DNA of 64,000 nucleotides, taken from JAPOKJ01 sp031421635 (lineage in GTDB: Bacteria; Pseudomonadota; Gammaproteobacteria; Burkholderiales; Burkholderiaceae_E). A program made the position numbers and the translations under genes. Location of the stretch: the NCBI GenBank assembly GCA_031421635.1, contig JANOPA010000044.1, forward strand, positions 1 through 64,000, given 5' to 3'. Positions 16,449 through 24,959 of the stretch are shown here, piece after piece. The notes under the pieces are model-generated. The model had not been told where the DNA came from and made no database searches. It was given only the letters and a program-made list of their open reading frames with translations. Each line of letters begins with the position of its first letter. Within the stretch, counting starts at the first letter, position 1.

Positions 16449-16472
16449 GGCTCAGTGCTTGAGGCCTGAGCC
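16449..16472. terminator. Hairpin between convergent phoH and Bug genes
   Basis: GGCTCAG (16449-16455) and CTGAGCC (16466-16472) form a 7-bp stem with a 10-base loop, just after the phoH stop. There is no U tract on either strand, so intrinsic termination is uncertain. Confidence 0.35.
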
Positions 16473-16501
16473 GACAGAGGCTCTGGCCAAGCGCGGATGC
16501 A

Positions 16502-17533
16502 TCAATCGGCTTTTATCCCCTGCGCCTTCACCAAGCGTGCGATGGATTCACTCTCGGACTTCACGATCAAGCGCAGTTGCTCGGGTGTGGCCAGCATGGA
16601 ATCCGCACCCTTGATGCTAGGCTTACTCAACAGGATTGGATCTTCAAAGATCACTTTAAAGGCCACCACGAGCTTTTCAGTGATCGCAGGCGGAAGATTC
16701 GGAGGCGCGAAAACGGCAAACCAACCTTGTGAATCAAAGTCTTTGAGACCCAGCTCTGAAAGTGTCGGTACATTCGGTAAGAGCGAGGAGCGTTTGCTGG
16801 ACGTCACCGCAATCGGTTTGAGCTGATTGGCCTGAATGTAGGGCATAGACGGCACGATGGTCGCGAAGGACATTTGTACTTGACCACTCAGCAAGTCCAA
16901 CAAGGCTGGTGCGGCGCCCCGATACGGGATATGAAGAATATGCGTCTTGGTCATATTCTTGAAGAGCTCACCCGAGATGTGGTGCATCGAACCTTGTCCC
17001 GAGCTCGAATACGACATGGCCCCCGGCCTCGCCTTCGCCTGCTTTATTAAATCCTCCAGACTTTGTGCGGGGTTTTGCGGATTGACCAGAAGCACAAAAG
17101 GAAGTTTGGAGATTCCAGTAATTGGAGTAAAGCCCGCGACGGGATCGAAGGGGAGTTTGCGAAAGTTCCCTTGAATAGTCAGAGGACCATTGTCGAGTAA
17201 ACCAATGGTGTACCCATCCGGTGCCGCCTTTGACACCACATCAGCGCCAATCGCACCCCCCGCGCCGGGCTTGTAGTCCACGATGATGGTTTGACCCAGG
17301 GCCTTGCTCAGCCCCGGAATGAGATCACGAGCCAAGGCGTCCGCAGACCCACCCGGCGGATAACCCACCACCAAGCGAATTGGTTGGCGTGTAGGCCACT
17401 CTTGAGCCATTATTGGGCCCGCCCCCAGCCCAAGCAAACTGACGACGCAAAGTCCAAACACTTGAATACGGGTTCCGACTCGCACTGGGAGGCTCCAAAA
17501 ACGCTTTGCTCTTCTCATTCCAGCCAACCTCAC
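16502..17533 (-). CDS. Bug-family (TctC-like) periplasmic solute receptor
   Basis: The 343-residue protein has a basic N-terminus, a hydrophobic segment and a likely cleavage after PIMAQ, then the family start WPTRQPIRLVVGYPPGGSADALAR. VDYKPGAGGAIGADVV and YSSSGQGSMHHISGELF are the usual ligand-loop motifs. Such receptors bind carboxylates or amides in the periplasm. No tctA/tctB membrane genes are nearby, as is common for the many orphan copies in Burkholderiales. The ligand is unknown. It lies 22 bases after the dnaB stop. Confidence 0.93.
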   Translation of the reverse strand: MRLAGMRRAKRFWSLPVRVGTRIQVFGLCVVSLLGLGAGPIMAQEWPTRQPIRLVVGYPPGGSADALARDLIPGLSKALGQTIIVDYKPGAGGAIGADVVSKAAPDGYTIGLLDNGPLTIQGNFRKLPFDPVAGFTPITGISKLPFVLLVNPQNPAQSLEDLIKQAKARPGAMSYSSSGQGSMHHISGELFKNMTKTHILHIPYRGAAPALLDLLSGQVQMSFATIVPSMPYIQANQLKPIAVTSSKRSSLLPNVPTLSELGLKDFDSQGWFAVFAPPNLPPAITEKLVVAFKVIFEDPILLSKPSIKGADSMLATPEQLRLIVKSESESIARLVKAQGIKAD

Positions 17534-17555
17534 CCAGTAAAGAGCCTATTGAACA

Positions 17556-18959
17556 TTACTCGTCCAGGCTGCTAATGCCGTAGGTTGAGTTTTCGAAACG
17601 AGTGAACTGACCACGGAACGTGAGACGCACTTTACCGGTCGGGCCGTTTCGCTGCTTACCGATAATGATCTCGGCCATGCCCTTATCAGGTGTTTCGGGG
17701 TTATAGACTTCGTCGCGATAAATAAACAGAATGACGTCAGCGTCCTGCTCGATGGCGCCGGACTCGCGTAAGTCGGACATCATGGGTCGCTTGTCTGCCC
17801 GCTGCTCAAGAGATCGGTTGAGCTGAGAGAGCGCCACTACAGGACAATTCAACTCTTTGGCGAGCGCCTTCAAAGAACGCGAAATTTCGGACACTTCGGC
17901 GGCTCGGTTCTCGCCCTGACGGGTCGACGACATCAATTGCAAATAGTCCACCACAATCAAGCCCATACCCTTACAAGTACGGGCTAAGCGGCGAGCGCGC
18001 GAACGAAGCTCCAGTGCAGTGAGAGCCGGTGTCTCATCGATGTAGAGGGGAGCGTCCTGAGTCTTTTGAGTCGCGGCCATCAATTTCGACCAGTCGTCCT
18101 CATTCAAGCGTCCCGTACGTAAGCGCTGCGCGTCGAGCAGGCCCACCGAGCACAGCAAACGCATCGCGAGCTGAGTGTCACCCATCTCCATACTGAACAC
18201 CGCCACGGGCATTTGCAGGTTGACAGCCACGTGCTCAGCGATGTTCAAAGCAAAGGCCGTTTTACCCATCGAGGGTCGCCCGGCCACAATCACCAGATCA
18301 CCAGGCTGCAAACCTGCTGTCATCTTATCGAGATCTAAAAAACCGGTGGCCACTCCGGTAACGTCTTCTGCGCCGCCCTGCTCATAGAGCTCACCGACTC
18401 TTTGCACGACCTTGGCGATCACATCGCCGAGTGGCAAGAAACCCGCTTGCCCACGCGAGCGAGCTTCGGAGATCGCCAGCATCTTGGATTCAGCTTCGTC
18501 CAAGATTTCACGAGTGTCGCGGCCTTGCGGACTAAACGCTGCTCCAGAAATCTCGTCGGCCGTCGTAATCAAGCGTCGCAAGATCGAGCGGTCACGCACC
18601 AGCTCGGCATAGCGCCGGATATTGGCCCCAGAAGGTGTTTCGATCGCCAAAGAGTTGAGATACCCAATGCCTCCCGCAACATCAGCCTCTTGTCCGGCCG
18701 ACTTCACCGCTTCAAACACCGTCACCACATCGGCCGGCTGATTTTTTTCGATCAAGCGCAAGATTTGCGCAAAAATCACGCGATGTTCATAACGATAAAA
18801 GTCTTCTTCCTTAATCACATCCGCAACCCGGTCAAAAGCCTGGTTGTCGATTAACAAACCGCCTAGCACCGACTGCTCAGCCTCAGCCGAATGCGGCGGC
18901 ACCTTAAGGGCGGCGAGCTCGGGGTCTGCAAAGCGCTGGATGGGGAAGGTCGCGGACAC
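17556..18959 (-). CDS. dnaB: Replicative DNA helicase DnaB
   Basis: The 467-residue helicase starts at a GTG. The N-terminal primase-interacting domain (PPHSAEAEQSVLGGLL) is followed by the RecA-like domain with Walker A AGRPSMGKTAFALN, Walker B LIVVDYLQLM, and LSQLNRSLEQRADKRPMMSDLRESGAIEQDADV. No intein is present. It unwinds DNA at the replication fork. It follows rplI, but the intrinsic terminator at 19132-19159 suggests it also has its own promoter in the 246-base gap. Confidence 0.98.
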   Translation of the reverse strand: MSATFPIQRFADPELAALKVPPHSAEAEQSVLGGLLIDNQAFDRVADVIKEEDFYRYEHRVIFAQILRLIEKNQPADVVTVFEAVKSAGQEADVAGGIGYLNSLAIETPSGANIRRYAELVRDRSILRRLITTADEISGAAFSPQGRDTREILDEAESKMLAISEARSRGQAGFLPLGDVIAKVVQRVGELYEQGGAEDVTGVATGFLDLDKMTAGLQPGDLVIVAGRPSMGKTAFALNIAEHVAVNLQMPVAVFSMEMGDTQLAMRLLCSVGLLDAQRLRTGRLNEDDWSKLMAATQKTQDAPLYIDETPALTALELRSRARRLARTCKGMGLIVVDYLQLMSSTRQGENRAAEVSEISRSLKALAKELNCPVVALSQLNRSLEQRADKRPMMSDLRESGAIEQDADVILFIYRDEVYNPETPDKGMAEIIIGKQRNGPTGKVRLTFRGQFTRFENSTYGISSLDE

Positions 18960-19030
18960 GGGGTAATCGATCTCGGGTTAAGGCGCAGAGGATGGCTCTG
19001 GCGAGCTCTAGAAAATTAAAGCAACTTAGT

Positions 19031-19058
19031 AGAATAGCGCAAAAAGAATAGCGCAAAT
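19031..19058. repeat. 14-base direct repeat upstream of dnaB
   Basis: AGAATAGCGCAAAA (19031-19044) is followed directly by AGAATAGCGCAAAT (19045-19058), and a third partial copy (AGAATAG) begins at 19060. On the dnaB strand each copy contains a TATTCT-like element, so this may be the dnaB promoter region or a binding site. Confidence 0.6.
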
Positions 19059-19131
19059 AAGAATAGTGTTAGCCGCAAGTGCTTCGGAAGTGTCGAGAGC
19101 CCCTCGTAAAACATTCATCGTACACAAGATG

Positions 19132-19159
19132 AAAAAACGCGCCGAAATTCGGCGCGTTT
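19132..19159 (-). terminator. Rho-independent terminator of the rpsF-rplI operon
   Basis: The minus strand forms a 12-bp perfect stem (19159-19148 with 19146-19135; core CGCGCCGAA / TTCGGCGCG) with a one-base centre, then a run of six U (19137-19132). It stands 46 bases after the rplI stop. Confidence 0.9.
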
Positions 19160-19205
19160 ATGTAAATCTTTCTACCCCTAGCAGAGGCAGATCAATCCGC
19201 TGAGC

Positions 19206-19658
19206 TTAAACCGCTTCGCCGACCACATTGACCGTGATTTCGCACACCACATCGGTATGCAAAGCCACTTCGACCTTGTGTTCGCCAACCGTTTTGAGCG
19301 GGCCATTAGGCATACGAACCTGAGCCTTCTCAACCGCAAAGCCTTGCTTTTTCAAGCCTTCAGCCACATCGTAATTGGTGATCGAACCGAACAGACGGCC
19401 ATCGACCCCTGCTTTTTCCGTGAGCGAGAGCGCGAGACCAGTGAGCTTTTCACCGGCAGCTTGCGCTACGGCTAACTTCTCAGCAGCCGCCTTCTCAAGT
19501 TCGGCGCGGCGGGCTGCAAACTCATCAATCGTTTTTTTGGTGGCGCGCTTGGCGATACCTTTAGGGATTAAAAAGTTACGAGCGTAGCCATCCTTAACGC
19601 GGACAACATCACCCAACTGGCCAAGATTGACCACTTTATCCATCAAAATAATTTGCAT
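19206..19658 (-). CDS. rplI: Ribosomal protein bL9
   Basis: The 150-residue protein starts MQIILMDKVVNLGQLGDVV and continues with VKDGYARNFLIPKGIA, the conserved N-terminal rRNA-binding domain of L9. A long helix leads to a C-terminal domain ending in VNVVGEAV. It is the last ribosomal gene of the operon, just before the terminator. Confidence 0.98.
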   Translation of the reverse strand: MQIILMDKVVNLGQLGDVVRVKDGYARNFLIPKGIAKRATKKTIDEFAARRAELEKAAAEKLAVAQAAGEKLTGLALSLTEKAGVDGRLFGSITNYDVAEGLKKQGFAVEKAQVRMPNGPLKTVGEHKVEVALHTDVVCEITVNVVGEAV

Positions 19659-19684
19659 CTTGAATTCTCCGTGGGGGCCGTGGC

Positions 19685-19966
19685 TTAATGGTTGTCAGTG
19701 AATGGCAACAGGGCCAGGAAACGGGCACGCTTGATCGCCACCGTCAGTTGACGCTGATACTTAGCCGTAGTACCGGTCAAGCGGGCTGGGGTGATCTTGC
19801 CGTTTTCAGTGATGAAGTCCTTTAATACTTCAACATCCTTGTAGTCGATGTATTCAACTTTTTCTGCCGTAAAGCGACAGAACTTCTTGCGTTTAAACAA
19901 GGCCACCTGTGTGGGGCGCTTACCTTTGTTGCGGTCTTTATCACCGCGACGTTGAAATGGTGCCAT
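19685..19966 (-). CDS. rpsR: Ribosomal protein bS18
   Basis: The 93-residue protein has the conserved KFCRFTAEKVEYIDYKDV and LTGTTAKYQRQLTVAIKRARFLALLPF segments. It binds S6 in the platform of the 30S subunit. It lies between priB and rplI. Confidence 0.98.
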   Translation of the reverse strand: MAPFQRRGDKDRNKGKRPTQVALFKRKKFCRFTAEKVEYIDYKDVEVLKDFITENGKITPARLTGTTAKYQRQLTVAIKRARFLALLPFTDNH

Positions 19967-20018
19967 TAGAAACTCCTAATTCGTATTTTGTTCATAAGAT
20001 CTTGTTCACGCGATCTGG

Positions 20019-20324
20019 CTAAAGTTGGGTCTGTTCAACCAGACTTTGCACATGCACGATCAAAGACATTGAACCGCGCTTCGCACTCGCCAAAAAACCC
20101 TTCACCTTGATTTCACGCCCCAAGCTCAGCTTACTGGCTTGAAGTGCTAGAGGACCTGCAAAGCGACATCGAAAGCTTTGCTCGATTTTGCGTTTCATCC
20201 CTGCTTCGATCTGCTCGGACTGATGCTCAATTTCAGCATTCAGAAGGGCTACGCCGGCCGGGGTGTATCGCACTGTATCGATCTGGGAAAGAACCCCAGT
20301 GACCTCTACAAAATTACTGGACAA
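20019..20324 (-). CDS. priB: Primosomal replication protein PriB
   Basis: The 101-residue single OB-fold protein (NFVEVTGVLSQIDTVRYTPAGV; CRFAGPLALQASKLSLGREIKVKGFLA) binds single-stranded DNA and links PriA to DnaT during replication restart. Its place between rpsF and rpsR is the standard arrangement in Beta- and Gammaproteobacteria and supports the call. Confidence 0.95.
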   Translation of the reverse strand: MSSNFVEVTGVLSQIDTVRYTPAGVALLNAEIEHQSEQIEAGMKRKIEQSFRCRFAGPLALQASKLSLGREIKVKGFLASAKRGSMSLIVHVQSLVEQTQL

Positions 20325-20368
20325 AATGGGTTGAGTGAATTGCAGTCAAAAAACTGTTTTACAAAAGA

Positions 20369-20734
20369 TCAGTATGCAGGCGCATCCGAGGTGGATTTGC
20401 GAGCCTCTTCTCTTTGCACTTGCTTCAACATCGGTGATTGACCGGTTTCAGCTTTCTTCATCACAACCGTGAGTTGACGAAGAATCGCATCGTTGAAACG
20501 GAATCCATGCTCAAGCTCAGTGAGCACGGCCGGAGTTGTTTCAATGTTGAGCAGGATGTAGTGAGCCTTGGCTACTTTTTGAATCGGGTAAGTCAGCTGG
20601 CGACGGCCCCAATCTTCGTAACGGTGGATCTTGCCTTGTGCTGCTTCGATGGTGGCTTTATACCGCTCAACCATGGCGGGCACTTGCTCGCTCTGGTCTG
20701 GGTGAATGACCAGAACAATCTCGTAATGACGCAT
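20369..20734 (-). CDS. rpsF: Ribosomal protein bS6
   Basis: The 121-residue protein starts MRHYEIVLVIHPDQSEQVPAMVERY and contains IHRYEDWGRRQLTYPIQKVAKAHY, the typical S6 core. It pairs with S18 in the 30S subunit. It is the first gene of the operon, with a GGAG ribosome-binding site eight bases before the ATG. The ~160-base leader may carry the S6:S18 autoregulatory RNA known from many bacteria, but I could not draw that structure confidently. Confidence 0.98.
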   Translation of the reverse strand: MRHYEIVLVIHPDQSEQVPAMVERYKATIEAAQGKIHRYEDWGRRQLTYPIQKVAKAHYILLNIETTPAVLTELEHGFRFNDAILRQLTVVMKKAETGQSPMLKQVQREEARKSTSDAPAY

Positions 20735-20901
20735 TTTTTCTCCAATTTATGTAAGTCCTCATGGACAAACCCAAAAGGCAAAGGCCAACTTCACCGCTTG
20801 GCGCTTCTTGGAGAAATGCCTTACAAGTGAAACCAACCTCAAACCGGGGGCGAAGGCCGAAAATTCGCGCGTCTAAAGCGAATAGTGGCGAGGAACCTGA
20901 G

Positions 20902-20931
20902 ATTATAGCAGTAAATCAAGGACTTAGGTAA
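20902..20931 (-). promoter_or_regulatory. Probable promoter of the rpsF operon
   Basis: A perfect -10 TATAAT (20907-20902, minus strand) is preceded by TTACCT (20931-20926) at 18 bases. The -35 is weak, but the -10 and the position about 165 bases ahead of rpsF suit a strong ribosomal promoter. It slightly overlaps the end of the upstream gene. Confidence 0.5.
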
Positions 20932-21658
20932 TTTCCCCGCCAGCCAAGAGCTGAGCTGAAAGAGAGCGCTCCCGCTCGTCGATGAGGGAAATGAACTCCT
21001 TAGCGCCCCGCATGCTCTGAAATGCTTTAAATCCGCGGGTTAAGAAGTCGTGTATTGCGGGTACTCCTGCCAAGCGTGCTGGCCCGGCCATACTGACTAA
21101 CAAACCGCCTAAGAACGGGTTTTTCACTAATTTATCAAGGGTTTGCCCGATTTTCGGCACCAGCCCGAGCTGGCGTTCTCTTAGGGCCGGACCACTGCCT
21201 CCGCCCTCAAACTCCAAGTCGCTTTGAGCTCCGATGGCGCGGTAGGCGTCGGCGTAACGCCCCTTGGACCATTCAGCGCCGAGCCCCAACAAATTGTGAG
21301 CCGCCATCTTTTGATCTAAATACTCGCTCAGCGCATCCAGCTCAATCGCATCGGCAATCGCAGTTAAAGCCTGGTCCGGCAAAAACTTGGTTAAAGTCGG
21401 AATCACTCGCCCAAGCTCCGTATCGCGCTGCGAAAAATCCTTTTCACCATACAAATCCTCGAGAAAGAACTTTGTCGCAAGGCGGTAACGCGGGCTGTTT
21501 AAAAGGTCCTGATGAGTTTGCGCAAGGCGCTCAGTTTGAAAGCGCTTTAAAGCCGTTAAACTCTCCTGAAACTTTGGATCTTTAGCCTGCAATGCCGCCA
21601 ATCTCAGGCGTGCAACACTTGCGGCAGAAGCCCTTAAACGATCTGCAGAATGGGTCAT
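20924..21658 (-). CDS. FFLEELY-motif protein of unknown function
   Basis: The 244-residue, mostly helical soluble protein contains FFLEDLYGEKDFSQRD at about residues 64-79, a variant of the FFLEELY motif that names a family of proteobacterial proteins without a known role. No signal peptide or membrane segment is apparent. Its start overlaps that of the divergent hydrolase by about nine bases if the first ATG of the latter is used. I infer no function. Confidence 0.75.
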   Translation of the reverse strand: MTHSADRLRASAASVARLRLAALQAKDPKFQESLTALKRFQTERLAQTHQDLLNSPRYRLATKFFLEDLYGEKDFSQRDTELGRVIPTLTKFLPDQALTAIADAIELDALSEYLDQKMAAHNLLGLGAEWSKGRYADAYRAIGAQSDLEFEGGGSGPALRERQLGLVPKIGQTLDKLVKNPFLGGLLVSMAGPARLAGVPAIHDFLTRGFKAFQSMRGAKEFISLIDERERSLSAQLLAGGEIT

Positions 21659-22600
21659 ATTAAAATTATGCTCGCTAATATCCTAAGACTACTCGTACTT
21701 GCCACCTTGGTGTTCGCGACACTGCTTGCGATCTGGCTTAAAAACAGTCAGGATTTTTCTTTACTAGTCTGCTTTGGTCTTGGCCTGCTGTTTGCACCCA
21801 TTTTAATTGCAGCCTTCATGGCCGTCCAATTTCTACTTGCGTGGACCTACGGCTCACCCACTCCGGCTGCGCATCGGCTCAGCGCAGTCGGAGTAATTAA
21901 GCCTTGGTGGGGCGAGCTTTGCGCAAGCCTGCATGTGTTCCTTTGGCTGCAGCCCTTCTTCGGCGACAAGAAACTAGCGAGCGGGAAAGATCAGGACAAA
22001 CCCGCGTTGCTTCTGGTCCACGGATACTTTTGCAATCGAGCTTTGTGGCGCGGCTTTGCCGACACTTTCGCGAGCGAAGGGCATATCATTGGCTCGGTCA
22101 ATCTAGAACCTGTATTTGGTTCAATCGACGAGTACCCGGCCCTCATTTATGCGGCCATCCAAGAACTACGCGGAAGGAGTCACCAGGGTAAAATTGTATT
22201 AATTGGTCACAGCATGGGCGGCTTGGCTATTCGCGCTTATTTGCGAGACTATGGCTGCGCGGCCGTCTCAAAGGCGATCACCATCGGAACCCCCCATCAA
22301 GGCACTTGGGTCGGCCAACTCGGTCACGGCAAGAATACCAAGCAGATGCGTCTAAATTCCGAGCTTCATCCGAACGTTTGGCTCAATCATTTGCGTAGTT
22401 TAGAGACGGTGCAACAGGATCAGATGTTTGAAGTGATGCTGAGTCACCATGACAACATCGTTTTCCCGCAAGCGCTTCAAACATTGGGTCAAGCACCAGT
22501 GCACGAGTTTAGCGGGATGGGTCATGTGCAAATGATTTATGACAAGACGGTCCGCGCAAAAGTGAAAGAGATCCTTGGTCGCATTGAACTACGCAGTTGA
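21650..22600 (+). CDS. Alpha/beta-hydrolase, membrane-anchored lipase/esterase-like
   Basis: Two N-terminal hydrophobic segments (about 7-27 and 37-63) anchor a hydrolase domain beginning near residue 118 (KPALLLVHGYFCNRALW). The nucleophile elbow is GHSMGGLAIRAYL. KAITIGTPHQGT follows the elbow as in bacterial triacylglycerol lipases, and the catalytic His is probably in GMGHVQMIYD near the end. The start could be the ATG at 21650 or, without overlap of the divergent gene, that at 21668; neither has a strong ribosome-binding site. Its position near acyl reductase, phasin and patatin genes fits lipid turnover, which is inference. Confidence 0.85.
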   Translation: MGHIKIMLANILRLLVLATLVFATLLAIWLKNSQDFSLLVCFGLGLLFAPILIAAFMAVQFLLAWTYGSPTPAAHRLSAVGVIKPWWGELCASLHVFLWLQPFFGDKKLASGKDQDKPALLLVHGYFCNRALWRGFADTFASEGHIIGSVNLEPVFGSIDEYPALIYAAIQELRGRSHQGKIVLIGHSMGGLAIRAYLRDYGCAAVSKAITIGTPHQGTWVGQLGHGKNTKQMRLNSELHPNVWLNHLRSLETVQQDQMFEVMLSHHDNIVFPQALQTLGQAPVHEFSGMGHVQMIYDKTVRAKVKEILGRIELRS

Positions 22601-22615
22601 GCTAGTTACACGACC

Positions 22616-22648
22616 GTGAAGCTCGGCGCATCGCGCACCAAGCTTCAC
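22616..22648. terminator. Hairpin between convergent hydrolase and acyl-reductase genes
   Basis: GTGAAGCT (22616-22623) pairs with AGCTTCAC (22641-22648) around a 17-base loop. No U tract follows on either side, so its role as terminator is uncertain. Confidence 0.35.
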
Positions 22649-22689
22649 AGACCAAGGCAAGCATTACTTCCTAAGTGTGCTGAGTCACA

Positions 22690-24681
22690 CTAGAAATGAA
22701 TTCCCTTCATCAATTGCTGCATCGCCATTTGATCCGCGCTCATCTGCGGCGCCTTCTCACTCTTGTCGCCTTTTGCAGCGGTCGAATCGGGGAACATACG
22801 GAAGGACGTGTTCATTACAATCTGCATGATCTTTGGTAACAAAGCATGCATCACTTGTCCGGTAATTCCCAAGCGCGTTGCGATGCGTACTGGCTTGTAC
22901 ACCACGGCTTCGGAAATCAAATCCGCAGCCTCCTCGGGCGCCAAAGTCGGCACATTGTTATAGAGCTTGGTCGGCGCAATCATGGGGGTACGCACCAGTG
23001 GCATATTAATTGTCGTAAAGGTGATGCCCATGTCCGCAAACTCACTCGAGGCGCAGCGCGTCCAGGCATCAAGCGCAGCTTTCGAGGCCACGTAGGCCGA
23101 AAAGCGCGGTGCGTTCGTCAACACACCAATTGACGAAATGTTGACGATATGACCCTTGCGCTTTTTCATCATCGCCGGCAACAGGCCCATCGTGGTGCGA
23201 ACCGCGCCAAGATAATTAAGTTGAATCGTGCGCTCCAAATCGTGGAAACGCTCAAAGCTGGACTCAATTCCGCGTCGAATCGAGCGACCTGCGTTATTAA
23301 TCAGGAAGTCCACGCCGCCATAGGTCTCGACAATCCATTTGCACATTCGATCGCAATCCTGCATGTCGGCCAGATCAACCGCAAAGGTAACTAGCTTGCC
23401 GCCCGTAGCGGCGGCCACCTCTTTGGCGGCCTCATCGAGTTTGTCCTGATCACGGCCACAAATTATCGTGGTCGCACCGGCTGCCACCATTTTGTGGGCA
23501 CTGGCCAAGCCAATACCGGACGAACCACCGGTGATTAACACCACCTTGCCATCCACAGCGCCTTTCAAGGTGCGATCAATAAACAGATCAGGATCAAGGT
23601 GACGCTCCCAGTAATCCCAAATAGTCCAGGCATAGTCGCCCAGTCGTGGGCAGGCAATCCCCGTACCTTTGAGCTGACTGAGGGTTTCGCGACAATCAAA
23701 ACGAGTCGGATAATTGACGAATTGCATCATGTCATCAGGCAGTCCCAAATCCTTCATCACGGCGTTACGCACACGGCGAACGGGTGTCAATGACATCAGG
23801 CCTTTCTTGACGCTTTTGGGAACAAAGCCAAATAGAGCGGCATTGACTCGAATGGACATCGTCGGCGCATGCGCAGCCTTGGCAAAGGTTTGAAGCACAT
23901 CGCCAATGCGCATAGGCTCGGGATCTACCAAATGGAAGCATTTACCATCTTGACCTTTCGCGTGGCTCAAATGATCCATCGCATCCACCACAAAATCGAC
24001 TGGAACGATATTGATGCGACCACCTTCTATACCGATGGTCGGCACCCAAGCGGGCAACATCTTGCGAAGGGTTTGAATCATTTTGAAGAAGTAGTACGGG
24101 CCGTCAACCTTATCCATCTCACCGGTTTTGGAATCGCCCACCACTAAGCCAGGGCGATAAACTCGGATCGGCACCTTACATTCATCGCGAACAATTTTCT
24201 CACTCTCATGCTTGGTCGAAAAGTATGGGTGATCCAATCCTTCGGCCTCATCAAACATGTCCTCCCGCCACATGCCCTCGTACATGCCTGCGGCAGCGAT
24301 CGAGGAAACATGATGGAAGCAACCCGCTTTGATTTGATTGGCAAATTGCACCACGTGTCGGGTACCTTCGACGTTGATACGCATTTGCGTCTCAGCATCT
24401 GCCTTCAGATCATAAATGGCGGCCAAGTGGTAGAAATGCTTGAACTTGCCGTCAAGTTTCTTCCGCTCTGCGACCTTAATGCCCAAACCAGGCTCTCCAA
24501 TATCGCCTTTTACCGCGACGGCACGATCAGCGCCTACGCCCCAATAGGCATAGAGAGGAGCCAGCTTTTCTTTGGCATCATCTCGAACTAAAAAATGTAC
24601 GATCGTGCCTTTTCGCTCTAGCAGTTTCTTCACGAGTCGTTTGCCAATAAACCCTGTGGCACCGGTCACAAAATACGACAT
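22690..24681 (-). CDS. Two-domain fatty acyl-CoA/ACP reductase (alcohol-forming, Maqu_2220 type)
   Basis: The 663-residue protein fuses an extended SDR domain (1 to about 360; GATGFIGKRLV, HVSSIAAAGMYEG, YFSTKHESEK) to a classical SDR domain (about 375-640; ITGGSSGIGLASA, NNAGRSIRRGIE, YVASKAALDAWTR). Length, domain order and many segments (IGIEGGRINIVPVDFVVDA; MPLVRTPMIAPTKLYNNVP) match the Marinobacter enzyme that reduces fatty acyl-CoA through the aldehyde to the fatty alcohol. Fatty alcohol is the co-substrate of wax synthase, and a WS/DGAT gene is present at 42.6 kb. A strong ribosome-binding site (AAGGAGG) precedes the ATG, with a tandem repeat just upstream. Confidence 0.9.
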   Translation of the reverse strand: MSYFVTGATGFIGKRLVKKLLERKGTIVHFLVRDDAKEKLAPLYAYWGVGADRAVAVKGDIGEPGLGIKVAERKKLDGKFKHFYHLAAIYDLKADAETQMRINVEGTRHVVQFANQIKAGCFHHVSSIAAAGMYEGMWREDMFDEAEGLDHPYFSTKHESEKIVRDECKVPIRVYRPGLVVGDSKTGEMDKVDGPYYFFKMIQTLRKMLPAWVPTIGIEGGRINIVPVDFVVDAMDHLSHAKGQDGKCFHLVDPEPMRIGDVLQTFAKAAHAPTMSIRVNAALFGFVPKSVKKGLMSLTPVRRVRNAVMKDLGLPDDMMQFVNYPTRFDCRETLSQLKGTGIACPRLGDYAWTIWDYWERHLDPDLFIDRTLKGAVDGKVVLITGGSSGIGLASAHKMVAAGATTIICGRDQDKLDEAAKEVAAATGGKLVTFAVDLADMQDCDRMCKWIVETYGGVDFLINNAGRSIRRGIESSFERFHDLERTIQLNYLGAVRTTMGLLPAMMKKRKGHIVNISSIGVLTNAPRFSAYVASKAALDAWTRCASSEFADMGITFTTINMPLVRTPMIAPTKLYNNVPTLAPEEAADLISEAVVYKPVRIATRLGITGQVMHALLPKIMQIVMNTSFRMFPDSTAAKGDKSEKAPQMSADQMAMQQLMKGIHF

Positions 24682-24705
24682 AGCTCCTCCTTGTTGTTAA
24701 TCTTT

Positions 24706-24741
24706 ACGTTAATTTTTACGTTAATTTTTACGTTAATTTTT
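24706..24741. repeat. Three tandem copies of a 12-bp AT-rich unit upstream of the acyl reductase
   Basis: ACGTTAATTTTT is repeated perfectly at 24706-24717, 24718-24729 and 24730-24741, with a degenerate partial copy nearer the gene (GTTAATCTTT, from about 24696). It lies 25-60 bases upstream of the acyl-reductase start, immediately before its ribosome-binding site. It may be a multi-site operator or an A-rich translation enhancer in the message. The rest of the 278-base gap (24742-24959) must hold both divergent promoters; no gene is visible. Confidence 0.85.
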
Positions 24742-24959
24742 ATCGGTAGACTTGAATAAGTGATAGATCATTCCATCAAGCTGAGAATGTTGCAAGTTAA
24801 CCGCTAAATCAGGTAAATTCCCAATTTTAGACCTGCCGCTCTAGGCTTAAAGCAGTCCGGCGCCGCTATTTAGTGTGCAAGCTCTAGGCCTCCGACCTAC
24901 ATTTCGCTATCACTTTCAGAGTGCATTCAAACAAACATGTTTTCTTAAGGAGCAAAACC

